Origin: Amoebophrya sp. A120
Lineage: Eukaryota; Sar; Dinophyceae; Syndiniales; Amoebophryaceae
NCBI GenBank assembly: GCA_905178155.1
Contig: CAJINV010000027.1
Coordinates: 61,697-125,696 of the forward strand
Reading direction: 5' to 3'
DNA length: 64,000 bases
Below are positions 29,701-40,425 of the stretch, one piece after another. The notes under the pieces are model-generated. The model ran no database searches. It was not told the origin of the DNA and saw nothing but the letters and a program-made list of their open reading frames with translations. The position numbers were made by a program, and so were the translations under genes. Numbering within the stretch: position 1 is the stretch's first letter; each line of letters starts with the position of its first letter.

Positions 29701-32700
29701 GAGATGGTGCAGAAGAAGCGTTTCTGCTGAAGGTCGCCTTGCTAGAACGGTTTTTTCTTTCGCCCGATAAAGAACATTTTAACCACCCGTTGCATGACTG
29801 GCGGTCCGGAAACACTTGGAAAGAGTTATCCGAAAGCAAAGCGCACCGCTATGGAAAAATTTCGCGTGGTGAAGCGCTGAAAAAGCTTTGCGAAGGACCA
29901 CATCAGCAGCACTTCCATTTTATCAAATGCAAATATGTCGGGGTCTGGAAACTTGTGATGCGGTGTGGCGTATCATGAGGAGGCCACAACTGCTGGCTCA
30001 GCATGACAAGTTTCTGAGGTTCTAGGTGTTGCCTATTCTGCATGACAGACTGCGTCTCTGCATGACAGAAAAGTGGTGCTCTTGGGTAACGTGCATGACA
30101 GATTTGGGAGTCCTGCCAGACAAGCATGACAAACATGCATTCTTCCAGACCCAGACATATTTGCACTTAATACATTTCACCGAGATCGCGGACGACCACG
30201 CGGAAGTGCTATTAAAAGATAACTACACTGTTCACGAAAGGAGGATGATGATGAAGGCTTCTCCGCTGAAAAACAAAGCTCTAAACGAAGCTTTGGCTAC
30301 CGAGCTGGCGGCAAGTACAGGAGCGGAATGGTGGCGTCTGCCGCATGACACGGTGGATAAATTTCTGCCCACGCTTGTCGCGCACAACCCCTGGGCAGTA
30401 GCGCGGCGCGTCAGCAAGTGCCTGACGGCCATGGGCAGCACCCAAGACCACGGGAAATCCGACACTACGAAAATTTTAAACGAGAAAACCCGCAGTATCC
30501 TATTTAAAAACGTCCCCACCCCATAGTTGTAATGCAAATCTGCATGCTGAAAATGTTTCTCATGCGGAGCTCCATGAGAAGCATTTTCCAGCACTCGTGT
30601 TGTGCAATTTGTCATGCTCCAATCAGCATGGTATCCTAGATCTGTGATGCTGCTGAGCTAGCTCAAACAGCACTACACTACGAATCCAAATTTGTCATGC
30701 AAAACAGCCAAAACTTGTGGATTTGTCTAGCCGATTCCCCAACTTGACTATGGTGTGGGGACGTTTTTACTCAGGATACGCAGAAAGAAGCGCGTTGTCG
30801 AGCGTCTGATCGCGTTCGTGCGGGGCACGGCCGCGAGCACGATGTCGGTAAACGGGGGAATGTATGAAATGCAAAAATGTCTGGGTCCTCTGGAAACTTG
30901 TGATGCTAAAATGTGCATGATGAAAACACTTCCGAATGCAGTCCGGCATGACAACTTCCCAAAACGCTTTCTTGTAGGCAATCCGCATGAGAGACGGCGT
31001 TTTTGCATGACAAAGGAGGCTGCGACTTCTGTTGGTGATGCAATACAGATTTTCTAGGTATGGAAAGCTCGCATTACAAGTTCCAACCTTCCAGACCCAG
31101 ACATTTCTACAGTCCATAGAATGAAGAACTATGACAAAACCCACCTCCCGGCGAACGCGAGTCTAGTTGCGGAACTGAACAGCACGCTTTATCGTATTGA
31201 AAAACATCCCCGCCCCAGAGTCAAGATGGGGAGTTTGCAACACAAACCTAGAAGTTTTAGGACTCACGCATCACAAGTTTCTTGCAGTCCGTACCCGTAG
31301 TGTAGTGCAGGTTAGCAAGGACAAACGCATCACAAATCCATCTGCTTATCCTGGTTAGAGCATTAGAAATGCCAAAACACGACTAGAAACGCGTCTCATG
31401 GAGATGCGCATTACAAATGTTCTTGTCATTGCAAATCTGGATCACAACTCTGGGGCGGGGACGTTTTTACAAATGATACGCTCGGAAATTTATTCCTGTT
31501 CGACTCCAACGAGGACTCAGTCACAGCACCGGTGAGCGCCAGCCGCCGGGCCGCGGGCCAGTTGCATCACGCGCTCGCGAAGCGGTTGTTTTTTGAAAAG
31601 ATGATGAACACGAACTTTTCGCTCCATGCCATGAAATCCTTGGAGGACAAAGCGTTACACGTTCCCGTCACGACAATGCTAGAGCAAGAGGAATCCGAAT
31701 CGAAGCAGGTGTTGCGGGACCAATTTTCGCTGCAGCAACAACTGTTCTCCTCCGCAAGGTCTTTTGTCGAGATATGGCGTTCTCAAATGTTACATTCTCA
31801 ACTGTTACCTGAATTTGTAATGCAAGAACGGCGAAAGTGAAAGGGGGAAGATTGCGCCTTTTGCATTACAGACTTGGCACAGATTTAGATGCTGTTTAGC
31901 CCTTCGGATATTTGTGATGCGAAACAGCTTAATCACGACGATCTTAGTGGTAAAATTGCATGACAAATCATGTAACAGTTGAGAATGTAACAGTTGAGAA
32001 CGCCATACGAGAAGGTCGCGGGAGCGCCGGAGCAGGTGGTGATTAACAAGCGGCGCGTCCTACTGAAGGAATTGGAGACCACACGAGCGCAGATCGCAAA
32101 GGCAAAGAAGGACCTGCTGAGTCTATTCTCACTTCTGGACCAGGGACTGCAACTTGTTGAAGGTCGTGGTCGTCCCGTAAGAACCCCCTTCGTGCCAAAG
32201 GTAGTCGCGCAGGGGTACTTTTTGGCGACCAACAAAGAGTTCGGGAAATCGGATCTGCATCCGGACGTGCGGCTGTTTGTGAAGTTATACCAAGGCCTGC
32301 AGTGGCTGCTTCCGTTGGTTTCGGCTGACAAAGGTTCAGGTTCATCTGCTCGTAGAGAATTGACTAGATCTTTCACCGCGGAAGGGCCTGAGACGAGTGA
32401 CGGTGAGGAAAGTGAAAGTTTAACTGACGGTGAATCTTCATCATTATCAAAAGAGCTGCAATTATCCGACGCCGGCGCTGCAGCCGCGGCGGAGCTGCAG
32501 CTGCAGGAGTTTGCCCAAGACGTGAAGGACGAGTTCCTGCACCTCTACAGGGTGACAAGAAAATCTTCGAATCAAAAGCTGCGAACAAAGAAATCCAAAG
32601 CGAAGGGAACAAGTCGTAGGAAATCTTCGAACAAAAAGCTGCGATCATCAAAGAAATCCAAAGCGAAGGGAAGTACAAGTAGTAGAACCAAGTACAAGGA

Positions 32701-35700
32701 GTTCACGTTTGTTCCATCCATGGGGTGGCAACAGGATCTGCTGGATAACAATTTGATCTCGCCACAAAATCACGAGCAGATCATGTTGGCGGTATGGGAA
32801 GAGAAGCAAAAATCTGGGGAAGAAGAGAAGATGGAGAGAAGAAGTAGCGGTCGTGCAGCCGGAGCTGCAAGTCGTAGTCCGTCCTCGACGCGGGCATCTT
32901 CTGACACACCGTCCACCTCCGCGTCCTCCACCCCGAACAGTAGTACAACTGTGGAACAAAGAACCGAAATGATGAAAAACCTCACAGCAACAGCTGATAA
33001 TCGAGCAGCTTGGCTGGAGCAGAAGAAGCAGCGTTTCGCGCTGCACAGAAAGCTGCTTAGAAACGGTTTCTCCAAAATGGTATTCAGAGATTTCCTCGGC
33101 GGCATTCTTTCTCCGCGGGCGCAAGAAGAAGATCATGACGATGAACTACAAAATGCATACACAAAATTACGGGCTGACAAGAGAACATCAGAGCGAAAGA
33201 CAAAGGCAATTAGGGCCGCGGAAAAGATCTTCTCTGTTCTGAAAGTCATTCTGCCGAACTGGATCAAGACCGCTGACTTTGGAGATGAAACAGCGGCCAC
33301 GACCCTATGCCTTGCAAATACCGATCTGGGTCTTGAAGGTTGCTGCAACTTCGATCATGCTAAACCTGCATCTTCATGCAAAGATCTGTGATGCTGCATG
33401 GGTAGTACCAAAAGCTGTTTTCTTTTGACCAGGTTGAGGGGGACGAGTTTATTCTCATGCAGTATAGGCATGGTATTAAAGACTACTTCGAAGAATCTGT
33501 CATGCTGGGTGCCGCACTCCAGGGCTGCTCAAGGGTCAAGGTCATGGAAAATCTGCATGGAAAGCGTTGCAACCTTCCAGACCTACACATGATATTTGCG
33601 CTTGATACACGACCCTAAAAATTTTCAACGAACAAGAAGAGCAAGAATTTCGGGACGCGGTTCGGGCACACTACGAGCGCCGGCAAACGGAGGAAGAGCA
33701 GGGAATAACGAGGGAGATGAGACAGCGTGGAATTTTTAAAAAAGCTATGCACCCGCGGATCGTGACCCCGGAAGACCTATCCACTGCAGATAAAGTATCG
33801 TACTAGTATAAATCGCATGACAAATTGGAATTTCCTCGGCATGCGAAATGAAATTTGTAATGCAAATTTAACTTAGCAGAAAAACTTGTAATGCACAAAT
33901 GCGATTAGTACGAGTACCTTACTTTTGCAGTGCATAAGACCACATCGAGTCTTTACCGGTGGACGAATTGGTGGAGAAGATCATCCAGGAAGACCTTGTG
34001 CAGAACCTGCACCTATGAACTGCAAATATGTCTGGGTCTGGAAACTTGTGATGCTGAGTGGCGTATCAGGAGGAGGCCACAAGTTTTGGCTCAGCATGAC
34101 CACAAGTTTCTGACGAGCTTCTAGGTGTTGCCTATTCTGCGTGAGGACAAATTGCGTTTCTGCATGACAGAGCAATGGGGCTCTTGGTCTTGGATATAAG
34201 CGTGCATGACAGATTTCAGAGTCATCCCAGACTCAAGCATGACAAACTTGCATTCTTCCAGACGGAGACATTTTTGCAATCCATAGCACCTTTCGTTTGA
34301 CCATCTACGGGCACAAGAGGAAAGCTTGATGAAGAGCCTGGCCTTACTTACCTACAAAGACGAACTGGAGGGCATGTTGGCCTTCACCGTGGGGCACATG
34401 ATCGAAGTTCCGGAAAACTATTTGCGCAAGTACCGAGCCGAGCCAAAGGAGGAGGAGTTTTTTGTCGTGAGAATTCTCAAAACCATTGTCGAAGACGCGA
34501 AAAAGAACCACAAACTTTGTTCTTATCCTGTGCAAACGTATCTGATACTCGTATTGCAGTCATGCATAATACAAATCTTTTTTGTAAGGTAAATCCGCAT
34601 ATAAAAATTTCACCTCTGATGCTGAGGATATTTGGAAAATGCATTGATACGAGTACTACGATACTTTTGCAGTTCATAGTGCTGGTGACCATCAGCCGAT
34701 TGATGCGCAACAAGGAGTATCAAATGCAAAAATGTCTGGGTCTGGAAGAATGCGCGATTTGTCATGCAGCTTTTCCATGAGCCATGAGGTCTGGAATGCA
34801 GGACCTAGCATGACAGATTCTGCGCGATCTCTCTCATGCCTATCCTGCATGACAAACTCCCTCCTGACTTGTTCTAAACTGGACGACTTTTGGTAATCAT
34901 GCAACACAGATTTTTGCATGCTGGAGATTTAGCATGACAAGTTCCAACCTTCCAGACCCAGACATTTTTGCATTTGATAAGGAGCCGCCGTCAGTAGGCC
35001 CAGGCGTGGCGCCGATCATCTGGTGAAACTGACCGGAAACTGTGTGCCCAAGCGAAACGAACACCTGGAAATGTGCCACGGGGTCGTGCACTGTGCGAAC
35101 CACAAGCTCGTAATGGAGACCGAGGGCCGGCGCGCACACTGGTGGGGTTGGCAGAACTTGGACAATTGTGAGCGGGCACGAACCGATCTGCAACTGCAAT
35201 TTCTTGCGCCGCCAGACGAATCCGCGACGACGCAGCTCGGCCGGCAGCAAAAGTTTATCCGGGGCCAGAACACGGACTGCTTTGGACGGCAGACCTGCGA
35301 CGCGTGTCAGTACCGAAATATCGAGACGTTGCTGCAAAACGGCGACCAAGTGGACCCGCAGTACGCGCGGCTGAGTTTTCTGCAGGAAGAGATCTTTTAC
35401 CGCGAAAACTCCGGACTGGGTTGTGGCGCGTGCGCCGTGTCTCCGGTGAACGCCGTGAACAAAGCGATTTCAATGGCCTACTTCAGCTTTGCCGCGGTCT
35501 ATTGGCTTGCTGCGTTACCCATCGTTATCACAGCAGGAGTAGCTACCGGGGGCGGGGCTGCAGTCATGCTGCTTGCCCCCGGCCTCAGTCACGTATGGCA
35601 CGGGTACGAGGCTCGGTACAACCGTGAGTTAAATTGGCACCAGTTTGGCATGCGCCAGATCGCGCAACCCCTGCAATTTATCCGGCAAGTGGCGAGTCCC

Positions 35701-38700
35701 TTTCTTCCGCAGGGAGGAAAGCAAAATAACCGGAAGAATAACAAAAGTGCCCAGCAAATCAAGAATTGCAAGTACCCATACCTGACAATGTTTGCCGCCG
35801 TTCCGCTCGTCGAAATTGGCATTCAGCTCGCCCAGGACGTCGGATGGCCACTGCTGGTAGACCTTGTACTGTGGCCACGTGTGAAAGACCTTCTGCTACA
35901 ATCGTTACTGAACAGCTGGAAGAAAAACCTAACAAAGATGTTTGGAACCTCCACCAGCACGACGACGCCAGCACTACCTGCAGTCTCTCGGGCGACGTGT
36001 GGTCCTCGCAGCGGCACAACTGCTGCATATAACATTCCAACAACGCAGGCTTGCATGCAAGAAAAATTTCTGGATATCCTCGCGGCGGAGCAACTGAACC
36101 CGGACTATCAGACACTGCACCTCAGCCACTACAGCGGCACCAAGGCTGCCTTTTTGAACGTGTCGGCAAAGTTCCTGCAGTACCAGGTACAGAACAGGCA
36201 GACCTCTTCGTTTGACCGTCTGAAACTCTGGGAACAACAAGCGGCCAATTGGGACAGCGAAGTTGTACTACCAGCACCGCAGCAGGAGCTACTAGAAGTC
36301 GCTGAACATCATGGCGAAGATGATGATACTGACCCGAAAAATCAAGATCCGCTGACCGAGCAATTTGAAGACGCAAAAGAACAGGCCCGTAAGGCCTTGG
36401 TGGAGAACCGTTATGCGACCGAGCAGACGGCATCCGAGTTTCTCAAGAAAGAGGTCTTTGGCAAGTTGGGAAAACTGATTCAAAAAATTGCCAAGGGCGA
36501 CATCCGAAGCATCGACTGGAACTTCTGGGCAGCGCTCGAGCAATTTTTGCAAATCATTTTGTCTATCTTTGAAACGGCGGCGCTGTTTTTCGGCAGTTCC
36601 TTTGGGCCGGACCTCGGACATATGAGTGGATATGATCTGCAAAAGTATCGTACTCTGGTATAAATGCATGACAAATTTTCTCAGCATGAGAAATAAAATT
36701 TTTTGTAATGCGGATTTAGTACGTTAAAAAAAAAAAAGATTCGTAATGTATGGCTATGCAATTACTACGAGTATCAGATACTTTTGCACAGGATAGTGGA
36801 GGTTCCATGGTGTTGTCCATAATTGGGCCGTTTCTCCGTTTGGTCAGCGGCATATGGCAGATGTTTGGGTTGTCGAGACAATACGAAAAATTCGCCGGTC
36901 GATGGTTGAAGCGCGAGGCCGTGGAAGGACTTTGGCGCGCGGAAAAGTTCGAGAAGATGTGCCAACCTGAGGCTTTTTCGGAAGGAACGAAAGCGAGGAA
37001 AGATGCCTTCGAGGACCTCATTGCCAGCCGTCAAACGAAAGTTGCGCTGAAATATGGCCTCAACCCCTGCTCTTTGGGTAAGACTGTGAATCCGAAAGAC
37101 TACTGCAGCTGTTTGGTCGCTGTCACGAAGAGCCACGAGGGTTTCAAGGGGATGTCGGTGACGAAGGAAGCGCAGTGGTTTGCGCACAAAATGTACTTTG
37201 TCCAGACGAAAACCGCGAAGGAGTTTCCCGATGCAGAAATACATCCAAAATACAAATCGGTATCGCTTTCGCGGGAGCTTTTGGCCGTGCAGTTTTTGAA
37301 AAACTTCCGGGGATATACTAACACTTCAGACGCTTCTGCAGGGATGAAAAACAACGGCAAGAACAAAATAAACCTGCTAGCGACCAGTAGAAAAATAGCC
37401 GTCGAGGGACAACAAGATCACGTCGGCGCTCAAGCTCGGCTTTCTAACATTCTCAACGATCTTGCGAAGGAACTCGCGGAGACACAGCTGAGGGTTATCC
37501 ACGAGGAGATCTTCAATCCGATTGCGAGTTTGGTGCAGATCACGGTTTATGCATTGCAAATACCCCTGGAGGTCTGGAATAAACTTGTGATGCTGGGTGG
37601 CTTAATATCATGAGGAGGCCACAAGTGCTGGCTTAGCATGACAAGTTTCTGAGCGTGAGGTCCTTTTGGGTGTTGCCTATAAAAATTCTGCATGACAAAC
37701 TGCGTTTCGGCATGACAGAAAAGTGGGGCTGCTCTTGGGTACTAACGTGCATGACAGATTCAAGAGTCATGCCAGACAAGCATGACAAACCTGCATTCTT
37801 CCAGACCGCCCAGACATATTTGCCCTTGATACGGTTCCCTGGGCCGCCCGGAAGTGGGTCCACAAGCAGCTCTGGGACCCTGCCAACCAAGCCTTGCAGC
37901 GACAGCAAGAGGAGAAGAGGAGAGCGGCCATTCCGCCACCGGTCGAGGAGGAGCGGGACCCAGTCGCCATGCCGATTATGCAAAGAAAAAAGTGTTACAG
38001 TTACACATTTGTTGTCAATTCAGCAACACAAATTTATCTGCATGAGAAAGAAAACTTGCAATACAGAAATCCTACGGGAAAACACCTATGAAACGAGGCT
38101 GCTATGCATATCCAGCATGACAGAGCTTGTGTGTCTTGCTTGACCTGCAATGCAATGTGCACCTGTAAACACTTTTTTCTCGCGATACTGGTAAACTGGC
38201 GGGATGGCGGAGACGACCAGAGCGAGCCTGGTTCGTCCTCCCGCAGTAACGCGGGCGACGAAGACGCGTCTGAGGCTGGCCGCGCAGCATCCCCCCTACC
38301 GGAACTGCTCTCCGGTGCGGCAAGTCGCGAAAGCATGTCGTGCCCCTCGGAAAACGATGAAACCGCGGCGCGATCTCCCGGGCAAGGGAGACCTCGAAGC
38401 AGGTCTGAGGCCGATGCCGGTCGTACACAGCAACAGCGTCGTGGTTCTTCCCGTGGCAACAGGAGGACATCTTCCCTGCGCAGACGCAACTCGACAGGTA
38501 GCGCGACGATGCGCTCCGCAGAATTAGACGGAGCTACGTTGACCGCCCGTGCTTCCTCCGCCACGCGCGGGGGCGAACCCGAACGACGTGTGAGTTCGCT
38601 GCCCCGGCCGCGCGCCCGAAGCCCGGCTGGCACAAGGAGCCGGCAACGGGGAACAAGCCCGGCACGAGCTTCTACTACAACTAGGCGCAGCGGCAGTGCG

Positions 38701-40221
38701 CCCCGTACCCTCGAAACCGTTGACCCCCAGGTCTTGGCTTCAAGGAGCCGGCGACGAACAAGCCCGGAACGAGCCAGTACAACTAGACGCAGCGGCAGTG
38801 CGCCCCGTACCCTCGAGACCGTTGACCCTCGGGAGCTCGCGGCGGTCTCAGCTAGACTGTCGAAAATGAGTTTATCAGCAAACAGTACAAGTGCACGCGA
38901 AGGGCCAACAGAAATAACAAGTGGAATTTTTCAAACTCCGGAACAGGATTTTCACCCCCGCCTGAGTCGGCGGGACTCAGTTCAGACGCGCAGCAGCATG
39001 AGCAGCTCGCCAGGCCCGATGAACCGGCGCGACTCCGTTCTATCAACAGCGTCGACCATTGCTTCGCATGCGGATCTGCAAGGACTCCAACGCGGCGGCC
39101 CGGGAGGTGGACCTACACACGACAAAAAACAAGCGGGCTTCAATTATAAATCTGTCGGGCCCGTCGTCCAAGATGAATCTTCGACGGCCCAAACAATGAA
39201 GACAAAGCCCGCAATGCGCACAAGAACCACAACCTCCCCAAAGACCACGCGTCGCTCAGCATCGGTGGGACGCATCGGGACACGCACGGCCTCGCCTGGC
39301 GCCAGCGCCAGAAAGGGCCGTAGATCGTCGTCGGCGGGAATGAGAACGACCTCGGATCATGACCCCGGTAGTGGTTCCAAAAAGAACCTCCAAGGCCTTG
39401 ACGCCAACTCTTCTGACCCGGTATCCACCTGGAGCAAAACGCAGATGTACACGCACGACGGCTTCGAAGGCGTGCCAGACATGTATCGGGGACCACTGCT
39501 TGTGTCTTCGGATAATGCCGGTGGGGGTGATGGTAATTTTCCCTTTCTCCAACAAGGCGGGACGGTCAAGGCAGTTCCGCCCGCGCCGAAAGGCAAAGCG
39601 GCAGCAGCAAGTTCAGCCAGTGCAAGCTCCTCCTCGGCACCGAAAACTGCAGCTAAGGCTGGCGCTGCGACCTCCTCCGCGGCGCCAAAAAGTGCTGGTA
39701 AGGCAGAGGCCCTAACACTCAACTTGACCCTACCATTACCAACGGCCGCAGACGACTCGCACGAAACCCTTGTTATTCCCATGTCAAAAGCGCCCGGGGT
39801 CCCGCCGAGTACTCCGCCCCAGCAACAGTTCCTTACGGCTGCAGGGGGCCATGGGGGTGACCCCCATGGAGACCCCGGAGACGATCCAAATCCGAGTAGC
39901 GGCAGCGGTGGCGCCGATGCTGGTTCTCCTCTACACGGTCCTTTTGGCCCGCCGGGCCGTCGCCGACTCTCCGCTGGCGACATGCCTGGTGATGACGATG
40001 CGGTCGCCCGGGCAAGAGAGACCGCAGAGACCGCGCGACGAGAGAGGCCGGTGTCGCGCGCTTCTTTGTTTCAGGTCGCTCTCTATCTCACAGAAACCTC
40101 TTATCCGAGTATGGGACTTGCCATTGCCATGTATACAGCTTCTAGACTATACAATCGGAAGATTGCGTCGTCCTCTGGCAGACACGACTACAATGCGCAT
40201 GTCGGCGGCACGAACGAGTGA
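20718..40221 (+). CDS. Giant unrecognised gene, 27 exons and 26 introners, 4249 aa
   Basis: Start: ATG at 20718-20720 in context CAAAATGGC; stop TGA at 40219-40221. Each exon ends where the next introner begins and resumes 5 bp after its GATA or CATA (8 bp at the 33306 copy). The 27 exons total 12750 nt with no internal stop. N-terminal residues about 36-66 are hydrophobic, a signal anchor or membrane helix. Residues about 1250-1430 resemble the acyl-protein thioesterase / LYPLA family of alpha/beta hydrolases (LIYLHGFGE, VVCPQATG, VPAWYNSMGG), but the nucleophile elbow reads AGVGDAGAV, with no Ser. A membrane hairpin lies near residues 2890-2935. Cys/His-rich stretches precede it. The last 680 residues are rich in Ser, Arg and Pro. 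Function unknown; possibly a large membrane or surface protein. A partial paralogue lies at 10.6-12.2 kb. Confidence 0.8.
22494..22745. mobile_element. Introner 1 of the giant gene, family A
   Basis: It starts TATCAAATGTAAAAATGTC and ends TTTTTCCATTTGATC (terminal A changed to C). Direct repeat CGTCG, perfect. Excision 22494-22750 keeps the frame. Confidence 0.9.
22782..23060. mobile_element. Introner 2, family C
   Basis: It starts TATCCTGAGTAAAAACG and ends CGTTTTTACACAGGATA. Direct repeat CTTGG, perfect. A GT-AG intron could be drawn here (22781-23056), but it would bring an in-frame TAA six codons later; the direct-repeat junction does not. The exon before it is 31 nt. Confidence 0.92.
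23875..24505. mobile_element. Introner 3, family F, with an internal insertion
   Basis: It starts TATGGCCCTGTCAGG and ends CCTGACGCTTGCATA; flanks AGCTT and AACTT. At 631 bp it is twice the usual family F length because of a 319-bp insert. Excision keeps the frame. Confidence 0.85.
23957..24295. repeat. Insert within introner 3, bounded by a 20-bp direct repeat
   Basis: CGGGATGGCAAGTGAGGGAG occurs at 23957-23976 and 24276-24295. Removing one copy and the sequence between gives 312 bp, the normal family F size. The insert lacks the TTTGTNATGC motif and has no ORF. It contains GGGGTTCGCC, faintly like a Pol III B box, but I do not call an RNA. Confidence 0.7.
24575..24854. mobile_element. Introner 4, family C
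   Basis: It starts TATTCCGAGTAAAAACATC and ends TTTTTTACTCAGGATA. Direct repeat GAAGT, perfect; frame kept. Confidence 0.88.
25056..25404. mobile_element. Introner 5, family D
   Basis: It starts TATCGCGAGGAAAAATCC and ends GGGATTTTTTCTTTCAATA; flanks CCTAT and CCAAT. Frame kept. Confidence 0.85.
25598..25824. mobile_element. Introner 6, family J
   Basis: The ends TATGAGAGTGCACAATTCC and AGTTGTGCACTTTTATA are inverted; flanks TCGAA and CCGAA. It is the only complete family J copy here. Frame kept. Confidence 0.82.
26379..26547. mobile_element. Introner 7, family B
   Basis: It starts TATGAGCTGCAAAAGCATC and ends ATACTTTTGCAGTTCATA; flanks TCAAC and TCCAC. Frame kept. Confidence 0.87.
27349..27655. 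mobile_element. Introner 8, family F
   Basis: It starts TATGGATGTGTCAGG and ends CCTGACGCTTCCATA. Direct repeat AACTA, perfect. Excision joins GLQN-Y to EQHTDKRE in frame. Confidence 0.9.
27711..27866. mobile_element. Introner 9, family B
   Basis: It starts TATGCCCTGCAAAAGTATC and ends GATGCTTTTGCATTGCATA; flanks GGTCT and CGTCT. The preceding exon is 50 nt. Frame kept. Confidence 0.87.
27915..28193. mobile_element. Introner 10, family C
   Basis: It starts TATCCTGAGTAAAAACGTC and ends GTTTTTACTCAGGATA. Direct repeat GTCTC, perfect. The preceding exon is 43 nt. Confidence 0.9.
28311..28455. mobile_element. Introner 11, family B
   Basis: It starts TATCCTGTGCAAAAGTGTC and ends ATACTTTTGCAGTTCATA. 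Direct repeat TCGTG, perfect; frame kept. Confidence 0.9.
28564..28774. mobile_element. Introner 12, family E
   Basis: It starts TATCACACGAAAAAAGTG and ends CACTTTTTTCTTGCGATA. Direct repeat CCTCA, perfect; frame kept. Confidence 0.9.
28812..29022. mobile_element. Introner 13, family I
   Basis: It starts TATCCAAGAAAAAAACTG and ends ACACAG, a T-run and CATA. Flanks GGGAG and GAGGG are out of register, yet the 5-bp rule still keeps the frame. The preceding exon is 32 nt. Confidence 0.8.
29921..30172. mobile_element. Introner 14, family A
   Basis: It starts TATCAAATGCAAATATGTC and ends CATATTTGCACTTAATA. Direct repeat CATTT, perfect; frame kept. Confidence 0.9.
30496..30778. mobile_element. 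Introner 15, family C
   Basis: It starts TATCCTATTTAAAAACGTC and ends GTTTTTACTCAGGATA. Direct repeat CGCAG, perfect; frame kept. Confidence 0.9.
30863..31118. mobile_element. Introner 16, family A
   Basis: It starts TATGAAATGCAAAAATGTC and ends CATTTCTACAGTCCATA. Direct repeat GAATG, perfect; frame kept. Confidence 0.9.
31190..31478. mobile_element. Introner 17, family C, diverged left end
   Basis: It starts TATCGTATTGAAAAACATC and ends GTTTTTACAAATGATA; flanks CGCTT and CGCTC. The preceding exon is 66 nt. Frame kept. Confidence 0.85.
31773..32007. mobile_element. Introner 18, family H
   Basis: The ends TATGGCGTTCTCAAATGTT and CAGTTGAGAACGCCATA pair over more than 30 bp. Direct repeat CGAGA, perfect. 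Excision joins RSFVE to KVAGAPEQ, the stretch conserved without an intron here in the 11.6-kb paralogue. Confidence 0.9.
33306..33607. mobile_element. Introner 19, family A, 8-bp direct repeat
   Basis: It starts TATGCCTTGCAAATACCG and ends ATATTTGCGCTTGATA. The flanks match over 8 bp (CACGACCC at 33298-33305 and 33608-33615). Removing 5 or 8 bp gives the same frame, differing by one codon. Confidence 0.85.
33778..33936. mobile_element. Introner 20, family B
   Basis: It starts TATCCACTGCAGATAAAG and ends TACTTTTGCAGTGCATA. Direct repeat AGACC, perfect; frame kept. Confidence 0.88.
34014..34285. mobile_element. Introner 21, family A
   Basis: It starts TATGAACTGCAAATATGTC and ends CATTTTTGCAATCCATA. 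Direct repeat GCACC, perfect. Its first 10 nt equal a family B end, so the terminal box is shared between families. Confidence 0.9.
34524..34678. mobile_element. Introner 22, family B
   Basis: It starts TATCCTGTGCAAACGTATC and ends ATACTTTTGCAGTTCATA; flanks GTTCT and GTGCT. Frame kept. Confidence 0.87.
34718..34979. mobile_element. Introner 23, family A
   Basis: It starts TATCAAATGCAAAAATGTC and ends CATTTTTGCATTTGATA. Direct repeat AGGAG, perfect. The exon before it is 34 nt. Confidence 0.92.
36631..36795. mobile_element. Introner 24, family B
   Basis: It starts TATGATCTGCAAAAGTATC and ends ATACTTTTGCACAGGATA. Direct repeat GTGGA, perfect; frame kept. Confidence 0.9.
37548..37831. mobile_element. 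Introner 25, family A
   Basis: It starts TATGCATTGCAAATACCCC and ends CATATTTGCCCTTGATA. Direct repeat CGGTT, perfect; frame kept. Confidence 0.9.
37977..38187. mobile_element. Introner 26, family E
   Basis: It starts TATGCAAAGAAAAAAGTG and ends CACTTTTTTCTCGCGATA; flanks CCGAT and CTGGT. Frame kept into the last exon (38193-40221). Confidence 0.85.
38640..38835. repeat. Two direct copies of a coding repeat in the giant gene
   Basis: The segment encoding RRSGSAPRTLETVDP, preceded by TSPARAST or TSPERAST, occurs twice in tandem, about 105 bp apart, with near-identical DNA. Confidence 0.8.
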
Positions 40222-40235
40222 AGCGCACATTACTG

Positions 40236-40393
40236 TATCAAACGCGACGGAGTGGGTTTGCATGAAAATAAAGGCGATGCTCCGCACTTTGATTTCGCGC
40301 CCAGACCTGAACGCAGCACTACTATGCTCAGTCACTGCTCTGGAAATAGGCGTTGGTAAGAGTCGTCCTCTGGAGGGATTTTTCTGTTTGATA
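40236..40393. mobile_element. Possible family D-like element between two genes
   Basis: TATCAAACGCG on the left and GGGATTTTTCTGTTTGATA on the right resemble family D ends. There is no direct repeat, and it lies after the stop of the giant gene. Confidence 0.35.
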
Positions 40394-40425
40394 GAGTTGG
40401 CGAAGTGACGCCTACGGGAAAGCAT

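Noticed and set aside
32648-33136. (-) ORFs inside the giant gene, also at 43111-43515, 51506-52471 and 52033-53028
   Set aside because: They lie opposite long exons with strong domain or phase support and show the composition of antisense shadows.
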